A DNA stretch of 64,000 nucleotides from the NCBI RefSeq assembly GCF_963675165.1, contig NC_087379.1, positions 496,001-560,000 on the forward strand. The letters are read 5' to 3'. Made by a program: the position numbers and the translations under genes. How positions within the stretch are numbered: position 1 is the first letter of the stretch; each line of letters begins with the position of its first letter. Positions 12,601-25,791 of this stretch are shown one piece after another. The stretch comes from Halichondria panicea. Taxonomy: Eukaryota; Porifera; Demospongiae; Suberitida; Halichondriidae. The notes under the pieces are model-generated. The model worked only from the letters and a program-made list of their open reading frames with translations. It was not told the origin of the DNA and did not search any database.

Positions 12601-13065
12601 CTCAGAGCAGGTATACTATCAGACTTAGTATACCTGCAAATTTACTTAGTATACCTAGTATTCCGTTGTCAGTATTGTAGTCAAGCAGTGTGCGCATGCG
12701 CACTAGTATCTAAATGAGTTAGACACTATTTTGTCGGTGTCCATGTGATTTAGAAGCCCTCAGCCACTTTAGTACCCTCGCTACGCTCGGGATACTAAAT
12801 CAATGCCTTTGGGCTTCTAAATCCCATAGACACCTCCAAAACAGTGTCTAACTATTATATATAGGCTATTCTATAAATGCTTATGTTCATCACTACCCTC
12901 CACACACACACACACACACAACCGCCCACCACACACTTACACAGTGGAGACGTGGAGACCATGAGACGCAACTCTATCACAAGCTCTCCGGCTCGTATGA
13001 ACAATCTCTCAGCTCACGGATCAACACGAAGTCTAGGAAGCAAGTCTTTAACCTCTAACCCTTAG
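9619..13065 (+). CDS. OSBPL10/11-like PH-domain protein lacking a sterol-binding domain
   Basis: Eight exons: 9619-9708, 9876-10013, 10369-10416, 10768-10932, 11197-11445, 11724-11762, 12001-12110 and 12945-13065; 319 residues. The PH domain (about residues 40-145) reads like ORP10/ORP11: KWTNAFKGWQSRWFSI, SEEDSQTFTV, YKLRAADSRERQHWV. Downstream, LDTNVLLLRASSKAAVSTVRDC resembles the ORP10/11 linker segment in spacing. The frame then stops after a Ser/Arg-rich tail (STRSLGSKS), before any OSBP-related (EQVSHHPP) domain. PH domains of this group bind phosphoinositides at Golgi/endosome membranes, so a membrane adaptor role is inferred. Exon 6 is only 39 nt and is preceded by a minisatellite that repeats its 3' splice site (separate entry). 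Either a truncated ORP or a separate ORD-less paralogue. Confidence 0.8.
10518..10729. mobile_element. MITE, family with TIR ACCRTATTACTAGAATRTTTTG
   Basis: The left end ACCATATTACTAGAATATTT and the right end (reverse complement) ACCGTATTACTAGAATGTTT form inverted repeats. The interior matches 61349-61542 in the opposite orientation, sharing TTTGCGATCTAGC/ GATCGTGTGTATTTACTAG-type segments. Intronic in the PH-domain gene; no coding capacity. Confidence 0.75.
11491..11723 (+). repeat. Minisatellite of a 3' splice site, 46/47-bp units
   Basis: Five repeats of a unit carrying GTCGTTGTTTATTCCTCCAG. The AG dinucleotides end at 11537, 11583, 11630, 11676 and 11723, spaced 46, 47, 46 and 47 bp (a 93-bp dimer). 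The last AG is the acceptor of the 39-nt exon at 11724. The two AGs 93 and 186 bp upstream are in the same frame, and the intervening sequence is open. Confidence 0.9.
12163..12465. mobile_element. Foldback element, family CAGCTGCCATAACTTGAG
   Basis: Two arms of about 90 bp are inverted: the left arm has CAGCTGCCATAACTTGAGTT and TTTCTGAAAGCTTAGAAAGA; the right arm repeats these in reverse complement (TCTTTCTAAGCTTTCAGAAA, ACTCAAGTTAATGGCTGTTG). Intronic in the PH-domain gene. Related sequence occurs near 26290-26560, 38805-38880 and 41100-41330. Confidence 0.65.
12719..12851. mobile_element. MITE, second copy of the TTAGACACT family
   Basis: The ends TTAGACACTATTT and AAACAGTGTCTAA are inverted with one mismatch. 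The internal inverted pair GATTTAGAAGCCC / GGGCTTCTAAATC and the loop CCCTCGCTACGCTCGGG match the copy at 2162-2286. Intronic, immediately upstream of the last exon of the PH-domain gene. Confidence 0.7.
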
Positions 13066-13268
13066 CAACCCTTAGCAACCGTTACTCAATTGTGCGTGTC
13101 AATAATAATATAATTAGTCTGTGTTCTCTTTAATTAGTGTTCATTAATTAAACGTTGTAATTTGCTCTCTGATGTCATATTGAGTCATTGTCTGGTTACA
13201 AAAAAATGTAGACAAGTGATTGAATTGTGTGATCATAAAATGTAGCGTCTGAGTGTCAGTGAGTGTGG

Positions 13269-16570
<3,302 letters not shown>

Positions 16571-17112
16571 ATTAGATCTACTAGTTTAATACTGAGGCAT
16601 AAGAAAGCAAAAGACTTTGCATCAGCTCTATCGTGTCAGTAGTCTAGCCTGGCCTAATTATATTAGCCTATCAGACATGCTAGACACTAGAGGAACCAAG
16701 CCACAGATTACAGTCAGACAGTCAGACACATACCATCCATTGCAGTCTCTCTGTCCGTCCCCTCCACTGGAGTCTACCTCTGACCACAGTACAGTAGAGT
16801 CAGCCATTGATTCTCTTCAGTATACTACTTACTATCTGCTGGGAACTACAGAAAACTTCAGTTTTATGTATCACTCATTTTTTATCACCATTACATTATT
16901 CGCATGCGGATGTGGCAGCTCCTCCCCCCTCTAGCCTAGTGCCTGTGGTCGATTATTGCTTTTTTACTGGCAGGAATTTCATTTCAATCACGCCAAACGG
17001 AAGGAAGACTTTTTACTGTACAGTACAGTTACCAAGTAAGTTACTGTGTGTACTAGCTACATCTCCAATATATGGCATGGGGCCTTGTTCCCTTGCAGAT
17101 GACATGGTAGCC
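16571..17112. promoter_or_regulatory. Shared upstream region of the Kunitz gene and CatSper4
   Basis: 542 bp between divergent starts. A TTCCCTTGCAG acceptor lies just upstream of the CatSper4 ATG, so part of this interval is probably a 5' UTR intron of CatSper4. No other coding sequence seen. Confidence 0.4.
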
Positions 17113-18709
17113 ATGTTTTGGCGTAAACTAAAGAATCGCGTTCGTCCCATTGGTCTAGTGAACGAGAGGAAGCCACAGGACTGCACGACAACGCTCGAGC
17201 AATTCCAGTAATTATCCTAATTATGCACCCAATTAGGGAGGAATTTTGCGTTTCACCATTAAAAAGCAATATTAGAGTTTGTCTGAAGAAGCCTTTAACT
17301 CTCGCTATTTGATATGATTGCTCGGTCGTATTTAGAAAGATGGGGTGTTAGAAAGGGATGGGTGGTTTCTTTGCAAATTACCAATAAAATATTTATGGAG
17401 CCAAGCAAATTGCTTTCTAAACCTTTGATTATAGATCAGAGGTTGCAGGGTTACCGGGGCAACACACTTAGATTACACATGTCATCATTATCTAGTGTGC
17501 TCTGGTTTTGCTGTTACACAATATGAGAGGCAAGGTTGACTAGAGTGTCCGACAGTAGATTGTATTGCATTCCCCTTTAGCCCCCAGGCACACACATGAC
17601 CAGGCACACACATGACCACAGCTGCTTGATACTAGTTGCATGCTATAGATACAGCTAGGCCAGTTATCATGCTATGGGATAGTGCAAGAGCTCTTTTTGC
17701 ATGAAGCTGGCTAATTATACTGAAGCTAGGATTGTAGTGGAAGGAAATGACCTGGTAATGTGGTAGAGTGAAACTAGGTAACCCTAGCAATTATGAGTAT
17801 AATAGTAGCTATAGTCCATAGCCACAAGTGTGTGTGTGTACTGCAGATTGATGTTGTGTAACTTATGTTACTAGTGACCAACCCTAATTTGAGTAGAGTG
17901 TATTAACCACAGAGTGTGTGTGTGCATGCGTATGTATGTACACTGCAACTTGAGGTTATTATTACGTAACTTGTTATTGCAATCGAATCTCTTACAGGGA
18001 CGAATATGAAGCAGATGTAAGTCATGTCAAGAGCAAACTTCTCTTCTTACATAATTCCGTAAGCCCCTCTGACCACACCACACACCTGCAGTGTGGGGTA
18101 ATGGTGTGTCCATTACAAAGCACCTGTCAATTACACGCGGTTGAAACTCTAATACAAGTCGGCCACATCGCTGGGGTCACTCTAGCCTGCTTTAGTTACG
18201 CTACAAGTCGGCCACATCGCTGGGGTCACTCTAGCCTGCTTTAGTTACGCTGCAGGAATCTACCGAATACTTCCTTCAACTGTGTAAACATGTAATCCCA
18301 GCAGAGGATAACTGACAGGATTATCAGCCCCCAGGGATCTGGTTTATTTGATTTTTATCCCGTGCTGCATGGAAGTAGTTAATGGCATTCTTCACAACAA
18401 CAGAAAGTGGACTCTTTGTGATGTTGGCTTCACTAGTGCTGTTTGCTGTATGGCTGCTGCTTTGATTGGTGTGCACCTGCTATGACCATGGCCATCTGAT
18501 GTGGCATGTCTGTGGACATGGACTATGCATGGTTATTATCAGATTGTATTGTAAGGAATGCTAATCTCACTGAGTGTGTGGATGTGGACACACCCACACC
18601 CGCCCACTCCACATACACACAAGTACACCCCCCTTCTCCCCTCACACGTACACCCACTCCACACACACACGCACACAAGTACACCTCCCTCCTTCACACA
18701 CCTACTCCA

Positions 18710-18747
<38 letters not shown>

Positions 18748-21700
18748 CACACAGAAAGCAGAGAATAAATCAGTGAATTTCCACGATGTAGTAGACGAGG
18801 ATGATCGTTCAATGGAGAATCGTTTCTCCCTCGTATATATCGGCTGGCTCATCGACTCTGCTCTATTCAGAGTAGCCATGCTCATTGCTATCTTCCTCAA
18901 CTGTGTCGTCATTGGCGTGCAGACTGACAGATATCTGGTGGGTGTGGTCTGTAGCTATATGACACGCCCTCTTACAATTGCATGCTTTCATTCACACACG
19001 CCCACACACACTGCACACCACACACACTACACACAGGAGGAGAATTTCAGTGCCGTGTTTATTGCTCTGGACAAGTTCTTCCTCACCGTCTTTACCCTCG
19101 AGATATTAATCAAGTGGTACCATGATTTCATTGGCTTCTGGAAAGTTGCTTGGAACTTATTTGACTTTGTCATCGTCTCTTTCTCCCTCATCGGGCCCAG
19201 TGAGTGAGCCCCTGTAATTGGCCGCCCTCTAGAGAGAGCCTCTATAATTAGCCTCCCTCTATAGATGTACAAACACGTAAAGTATGGATTCTGATGACTG
19301 CATTCACTTCACTTGAAATGCACGTATATAGGTAATGTGTAGATAAATTCACTTCCTGTCTACAGTGCAACTTTACATTGTAAACACTAATTAGATTGGA
19401 GAGAGGGAAGCAGGGCACAGTCAACTAAACATTTGACCAAATACCTAAACACTTTAACAGAAGTCAACCACTATAGCTGCATGTATGTACACAGTAGCAC
19501 ACAAAATACGGGAATTGGAGGAACAAAGAACGAAAGAAGTTCTTTATTCCTCCAATTTGTATATCATGCTTGCCTCCTATTCTCGCATTTCCTCTCTTGC
19601 ACAGGGCTCACATTCCTGAGTGGCACTCGCTTGCTCACCATCCTCCGTGTACTCCGAGCCCTCCGCTCCCTACGCAGTATCAGTGCCCTGAGGGGACTCC
19701 GAGTGGTCGTACAGACGGTCATATACTCCCTCCCGGACATGGCCAATATCGTAGCCCTGTTACTCATCTTCATGTTCTTATTTGCCATCCTAGGGCAGTC
19801 TTTCTTTGGAGATAACTGTAAAAGGAATTTCGGTTCTCTAGGAACAAGTGAGTTGTGTTGTAGCGTGGGCATGGGGAGATAATTTGTTAAGTTAATTGAT
19901 TAACAGACTGTGTGTCTGGTAGATATTGTTGGGTGTGAGTGAGGTGATGGTAACTTCCATCTGTTGTTGATTATTGATGTGTCGAGTGGTCAATGTTGGC
20001 AGTCATCTCGCCATATGTGTGTGGATGATGTCGTAGCTTGTCATGATTAGTCGGCTAATTAAAATTGGATAACAATACACAATCCACCTAGTGATTACCC
20101 ATACAAACATGTCTAACTATTATATGTTTGTTTCCCCTCAGGACAGTGGACACAGCACACATAGAGCCCATATTACATACATACAGTACATTAGGTGCCT
20201 TTGAAAACCCGTAATTTGTGTTCAGATCGATTGTCCAATTTTGGAACTAATAATTCTGTATGTGTAACTGATGACTCCACTCCCCCTCCCTCCAGCCATG
20301 TTCTCACTGTTTGTGTGTGTGACCCAGGACGGTTGGGTGAACATATTCAGGGAACTGAATGCTTGCGGCAACGCTGTCCTGGGGGCTATCTATCTCCTTA
20401 TCTTCATCACTATAGGAGCTTTTGTGTTTGCTAACCTCGTAGTCGCAGTAGTCGTCACTAACCTGGTAAGCAAGCTACACTGGTTCAACTACATGTATAC
20501 GTACAAAGATACATTTATTCTATAGAGCTCAAACAAAAAACAAAAGTGATGAAATTTTTATTGGCACTTTTTGTAGTTGAAATAATAGGTTAATCAACCA
20601 TCTTATAATATAATATAATATATAATAATATACGTAATGTTACGAACATTTCGATATAGACCAACTTTAACGAACAAGTTTGTGTTTGTTGAATATGTCA
20701 TCATGCATTGCTGTTCACAGGAGTGGTCCATAGCCGAGCAGAGGAAGCTGGAGGCCAAACCTCCCGTGACCCCACCCTCCAAGATAGAGACCGTGGACCC
20801 GGAGGACTGCAAGCTGACCAGAGAACAGGAATCTCTCCAATTACCTGTACGTCCGTAATATTGTAATTCTAACCTTGTCCGTAGAATTCTTATAATAATT
20901 ATTATGGTACGGGTGTACATGTACATATCGTATAGCGGGTATATTTCGAAGGTATGCAACTTTCGTGGAATAACAGCCTTTCTTGCAAGTGATATTAATT
21001 TTGTGGGTATAAATGTTTGCCGTTCAGCGAAAACTACGAACATTTATACCCTCGAAATATACCCGCTATACGATATAGACTATAATAATGACCTATTAAT
21101 TGCTATTTTAATACCCTCTCAATTTTAACCGTGTCCACGAATATACATACACAATCAGGTTTTCTAATTTCCTTCAATGTAGCAAATGAATGGGCTCAAG
21201 TTAGAGAAACTGGAGAACTATTTTCTCGTTCTGTCAGCTCAAGAGGACAACCTGTCAGAGTTTACGAGACTGCAGCAGCAGATCATTGAGGCACGTGTAT
21301 ATATGGACAAACTCTTAGTTCATGCTGTACAGCCATAGCTCTAAATTAAACTACTAATTTAGAATGGATCTGCCCGGCCACACCACGCTGCATGGTCGAT
21401 GGTGGTAGTTGGTACTAACCACCTCTTAGGCCTAGTTTATTACATGCAAAAATGAATTTGTGAGATTGAGAAATAGCCATCACCTGAACACAGTCATGCT
21501 TTTAGCCTCGATTCCAGGCCGCATTAAAATACGTATTTTAATCGGCCTGGAATCGAGGCTATCATGCTTTAGGCTATTTTAGGGGAAGTCTGAATATTAT
21601 ATATACTGGTAAAACAAGTAAGCAATTATTTTGTGATTTTCTACGTTAAATCAGGTGTATAATGACGTACTTCTCCTCCCAGATTCATCAGGAGGTCAAG

Positions 21701-22457
21701 GCCTTGACAATACTTGCCGATGATGCGAGTGATGATGAGCTCAGTGGTATGGCTAGTCACGCCTCTTCATCCTCACCACCGCCCACACACACCCGCAGAC
21801 GACGATTCAACAGTTTGGTATGTCCATCGATCCTAGCCCACACACACACATACATAAACATTTTAACTGTGCTACTCCTCACATATATGCACATACATGT
21901 ATTAGTTATTGCCCGCACGAGTGCAACTTGCCAAATAGCTAGTAAACACAGTGCAACATGCCATATATCACACTGCATATGCCATGGCAACCATATATTG
22001 CACTGTGTTTAAATACAGTGCAATATATGTGCCATGCAAGTAATGCAACCTCTCATATATATATCACTGGAATGCTTTTATCTCTATATAAAAATGGAAC
22101 GTTGGTTATAATTATAAATAATTATGAGCTTGCTTGTAAATGTGTATACTCTTAAACAGTATAATTATATAATTATAATACACTCAGCATCCCCCCCCAC
22201 ACAACACACACACACACACACACGCCCACACACAGATGCCTGGCGATGCTATCTCTGACCTGATCTTGATGAACCGTGCGAACCCTGTGGCCTCGTCACA
22301 CAATCGATCCCTCCGTCAGATGATCTCCACTTTAGCCACTGCCGAGGCACGACGCAACACCCACTCACAACCCCACAACGCCCACTCATTGTCCTCCTCC
22401 ATCATACAGGCAAACGCCCACTCTAGTGACAGGTCACTGAGACCAGAGTCAAATTGA
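17113..22457 (+). CDS. CATSPER4: CatSper4-type sperm cation channel subunit
   Basis: Ten exons: 17113-17207, 17998-18016, 18755-18937, 19037-19199, 19605-19847, 20296-20465, 20721-20846, 21183-21296, 21683-21817 and 22236-22457; 489 residues (human about 472). One six-helix voltage-gated domain: S1 FRVAMLIAIFLNCVVIGVQT, S2-S3 in the fourth exon, and S4 LLTILRVLRALRSLRSISAL with an Arg every third residue. The link to S5 includes SLPDMANIVALLLIFMFLFA (human CatSper4 also has SVPDMANI). The filter TQDGW fits the CatSper [T/S]x[D/E]xW rule, and S6 has GAIYLLIFITIGAF, almost as in CatSper4. The C-terminus is a coiled coil plus a Ser/His-rich tail. CatSper is the flagellar, pH- and ligand-gated Ca2+ channel; four subunits surround one pore. 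Exon 2 is a 19-nt microexon. S4 is more positively charged than I recall for mammalian CatSper4. Confidence 0.9.
18154..18252. repeat. Tandem duplication, two 49-bp units
   Basis: ACAAGTCGGCCACATCGCTG...TTAGTTACGCT occurs twice back to back with no visible change. In intron 2 of CatSper4. Confidence 0.85.
20925..21076. mobile_element. MITE, family with TIR ATATCGTATAGCGGGTATAT
   Basis: 31-bp terminal inverted repeats with one mismatch (ATATCGTATAGCGGGTATAT... / ...ATATACCCGCTATACGATAT). 152 bp, non-coding, in the intron after the seventh CatSper4 exon. The ends resemble the CGTATA-GGGTAATTTTCG elements at 39122, 47949, 57104 and 60984. Confidence 0.75.
21503..21561. mobile_element. 59-bp palindromic element with 9-bp target-site duplication
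   Basis: TAGCCTCGATTCCAGGCCG at the left is mirrored by CGGCCTGGAATCGAGGCTA at the right; the centre ATTAAAATACGTATTTTAAT is a perfect palindrome, with a single extra C off-centre. The element is flanked by identical TCATGCTTT (21494-21502 and 21562-21570). Intronic in CatSper4. Its terminal sequence recurs singly near 34352 and 41645. Confidence 0.8.
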
Positions 22458-23161
22458 TTGTGTGTATAAAACGTCCATATATTCCTTGCCATCAAAATAT
22501 TATTATTTATCTTATAATCATATTATTCAAATTAATTCATCAGACTATCTATCAATTAAATATCACTTATTAATTATTATCAGTTTCTGTAATAATATTT
22601 TATATAATGACATATTGAACAACTGTGAAGTGATAATGCTGCCAAAGTTTTGTTATGTTAGTCCACTAATCCGTAATGCTGCTGTTGACCTCTGACCTCT
22701 ACTCCTCCGCCCACTCAATTGCCCACCCACCACCAATGGAAGGGTTGTCAAGAACGAGAGGAGGTGACGAGGAAGAGGAAGCTCCTTTAATCTCCTCCTA
22801 TTACGAGCCCCAAGGCTACGTCGAACAACCACCCGACAGAGGTGCTGTAGAGACCACACCTTGCCTGCATGTGTGTGTGTGTGTGTGTGAGGGGTGGGGG
22901 TGGTGTGTGATTATTATGCAGCTATAATCATAGTAGCTGCAAAGTCTGCAAAATCTAAGATTCTCCGTGTCCTTATAAAAATAATAATAAGCTCTTGAAT
23001 GGTTGACATGTACGAGAGGTGTCACTCACGATGTAATGGACACCATGGCTCTATTGTACTAATTGAGGTCACTACCTGTGACGCCATACATCTACACAAT
23101 AAAGCAATTATCTAACAATTACTGTGTGAGCCAAATCTTGTTTTGAGTTACACAGATGGCT
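22458..23161. other. Intergenic region between CatSper4 and the ankyrin gene
   Basis: Tail-to-tail gap holding the CatSper4 3' region (AT-rich 22460-22640). A 63-codon open frame 22736-22927 on plus begins MEGLSRTRGG with an EEEEAPLI acidic dileucine-like motif and ends in a GT repeat. AATAAA at about 23098 would suit a plus-strand transcript end. I cannot tell whether the small frame is a separate gene, a read-through 3' exon or chance; it has no recognised family. Confidence 0.35.
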
Positions 23162-24471
23162 TCACCCACCGACAGCTTCTGAGACGAGGCCATGACAGAC
23201 GTGAACACTCTCCGCTAGTCGTACCACGTCCAGGGTGTCGGTCACATGACCTGCGTTGTGCACACTGCCACCGTGCCATAGCAATAGTTGCGTAGCGTCT
23301 TTATTGGCGTGTATGACGGCCTGGTGTAGTGGGGTGAGGGACTCATGGTCCAGAGCATTGACATTAGCTCCAGAGTCTAACAGGAGTAGCATGATGTCCA
23401 GATGTCCTCGACTTGTGCACTGTGTGTGTGTGTGTGTGTGTGTGGGTTGGAGGGTAAAAGTGTGTGTGGTGGGGGGGTGGAGTGTGTGTGTGGTGGGGGG
23501 TGGGGTGGAGTGTGTGTGTGGTGGGGGGGTGGAGTGTGTGTGTGTGTGTGTGTGTGTGGTGGGTGGGAGTGGAGTGTGTGTGGATGCTCTAGCTGCATAG
23601 GTTGTAATTATTATTGTGTGCAATGGGCTAGTGATTAGTGCAACAGTTAGTGTTCTGGTAATTCACTTATAATAGCGTGTGTTCACTTAGAGACAATAGG
23701 ACTAGTCAGTGGTACATGTACAACAATGTGTCAGGGTGTGGTGGGTACATTGCATCAGTCTCCTAATCAGGATAATGGCAACCGTTCCATTGTGTGTGCG
23801 CAATGCATCAAGCATACTCTATCCCAATCTTCCATTCACCATTAGAGCCCAGCCGTACCAATTAAGACATTTGAACACTAAACAGCTTTCGGGCCCATTC
23901 GCGACTTCTAATAATTTCAAATATTCATTCTTCGCAGATACTATAACCATATGGAATAAATTAGGTTTTGACACGGACGGTATATCTCTTGCATTCTTTA
24001 AATATCAGTTACTGTAGTTTAATTAAGTGTAATTTACATGTTCTGTTGTAGATTGTTTTCTGTGTAGGTAACTGATTTGAATTAGCTACTATTTTACTAT
24101 TTTCTGTTACCTTTGCTGTATGCATAAATTTGTTTAATAAAAAAAAAAAAAGAAAAAAAAAAGTATGTTATGATACCAACCCACACCCTCACAGCCATCA
24201 CACACCCCTCACACCCTCGTCTCTCCACCCTCACAGCCATCACACCCCCTCGTCTCTCCACACCCTCACACCTCCACCCCCTCACCTGGTGTAGTGGTGT
24301 CTCCCTCCACGTGTTGAGTGCATGGATATCAGCTCCTCTCAACAACAACATGAGAGCTTCATTGTAATCACCACGGAAACAAGCTGCATGAAGTGGAGTG
24401 TTCTGGTCCTGAGCATAACTAGTGGGCACTCTGTTAGGAGGCAGTGGTCTCACTGGAACCCCCATCGCCAT
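23162..24471 (-). CDS. Small ankyrin-repeat protein
   Basis: Two exons, 24471-24286 and 23419-23162, joined in phase 0 to give 147 residues. About three ankyrin repeats can be read: NTPLHAACFRGDYNEALMLL, then TPLHQ|CTSRGHLDIMLLLLD spanning the splice, then LTPLHQAVIHANKDATQLLL. The canonical TPLH and the GA(N/D)x(N/H)A turns are kept, with no other domain, so it is a protein-binding scaffold of unknown partner. The start ATG is followed by a second ATG two codons later. The start codon lies 120 bp from the CPSF3 start on the other strand. The intron (866 bp) contains GT repeats and a 5'-truncated LINE fragment. Confidence 0.75.
23709..24163 (+). mobile_element. 5'-truncated non-LTR retrotransposon (LINE) 3' end
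   Basis: The plus-strand frame to 24017 ends with YSFFADTITIWNKLG...SLAFFKYQLL, the typical C-terminal tail of LINE reverse transcriptases (SFFPRTI-WN-L...FK..L pattern). It is followed by about 120 bp of 3' UTR and an A-rich tail at about 24137-24162, the mark of target-primed reverse transcription. The endonuclease and polymerase core are absent, so the copy is dead. It lies antisense in the ankyrin-gene intron. The 5' boundary is not certain and I found no clear target-site duplication. Confidence 0.75.
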
Positions 24472-24591
24472 CTCAGCTAGCTCTCCTTGATCCTGGCCTT
24501 CTGTTTCCCCTTCTTGAGCTGGGGATTTCCCTCACTTTAGGGATTTCCCCTTATCTTTTATAGAACACCCCACGTGGCTGGCTACAAGAGA
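24472..24591. promoter_or_regulatory. 120-bp divergent promoter, ankyrin gene / CPSF3
   Basis: Only 120 bp separate the two start codons, so both transcripts must start within or very near it. It contains repeated GGGATTTCCC(T/C)-like segments at about 24523-24550, close to a Rel/NF-kB-like palindrome. Function inferred from position. Confidence 0.5.
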
Positions 24592-25723
24592 ATGGCTACC
24601 AAGAGACGTGCTGAAAATGGCGATCCTCCATCAGAGGAGAGCGACTTGCTCACCATACGACCTCTGTGAGTGTAGTGTGTGTGTGTGTGTGGAGTGTGTG
24701 GTTGATTGTGTCACGCCCACACAGTGGTGCTGGTCAGGAGGTGGGGCGATCGTGCATCATGCTCGAGTTTAAGAACAAGAAGATCATGGTGAGTCTCATT
24801 GTAGTGCCAACAGGGTTAATCACACCCACCCCCACACACACACATGTCCACACCCCCCCACACACACACCCCCCACACACACACGCCCACCACACCCCCC
24901 ATAGCTTGACTGCGGTATTCACCCAGGGCTCAGTGGAATGGACTCTCTACCCTACACTGACATGATCGAAGCTGATGAAATTGATCTACTACTCATAACC
25001 CAGTACGCCCACACACACACTTCACACACAAACCACACGCTGTATTTAACCTTTTGATTCCTCTACAGCTTCCACCTTGACCACTGCGGAGCGTTGCCGT
25101 GGTTCCTCGAAAAGGTAGTAATAAGTATATAACTACATAGTTAGCACTTCACAGTGTCATAATGTTGCACACCCCTACGCCCACACACACGCCCACTCAC
25201 ACACTAGACCACCTTCAAGGGACGGGTGTTCATGACTCACGCCACTAAGGCTGTGTATCGCTGGCTACTCTCTGATTATGTCAAAGTGAGGTAAGAACTT
25301 GTTCAGATGCTCAATTCTCCCTTACTATAATATGATTGTGTATTTCCATAGCAACATATCGTCTGATCAGATGTTGTACACAGAGAAAGATTTGGAGAAA
25401 TCTATGGACAAAATAGAAACAATCGACTTCCATCAGGTACGCTACTCTTCACACACACACACACACACCACCCCCACTCCTCACACACACACCCACTCCA
25501 CACACAGGAGGTGGACGTGAATGGTGTGAGATTCTGGTGCTACGTTGCCGGGCATGTGTTGGGGGCCGCCATGTTTATGATTGAGATAGCTGGAGTCAAG
25601 ATTCTGTACACTGGCGACTTCTCTTGTGAAGAGGACAGGCATCTAATGGCTGCCGAGGTTCCTGCTATCAGGCCGGACATTTTGATTTCAGTGAGCATGC
25701 CCAGTAGTATAATCTAATACCCT

Positions 25724-25791
<68 letters not shown>

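Noticed and set aside
18506-18754. Plus-strand reading upstream of the CatSper4 S1 exon as an N-terminal His/Pro-rich domain
   Set aside because: It is a CA-rich intron ending CACAG; the exon begins at 18755 and joins in phase to the 19-nt exon at 17998-18016.
20195-20434. Plus frame over the CatSper4 pore exon in another phase
   Set aside because: Shadow of the TQDGW exon; the correct phase follows from the acceptor at 20296.
23377-23623. His/Pro/Thr-rich frames upstream of the ankyrin exon
   Set aside because: They lie in a GT/CA-rich intron; the ankyrin repeat continues exactly from the acceptor at 23419.
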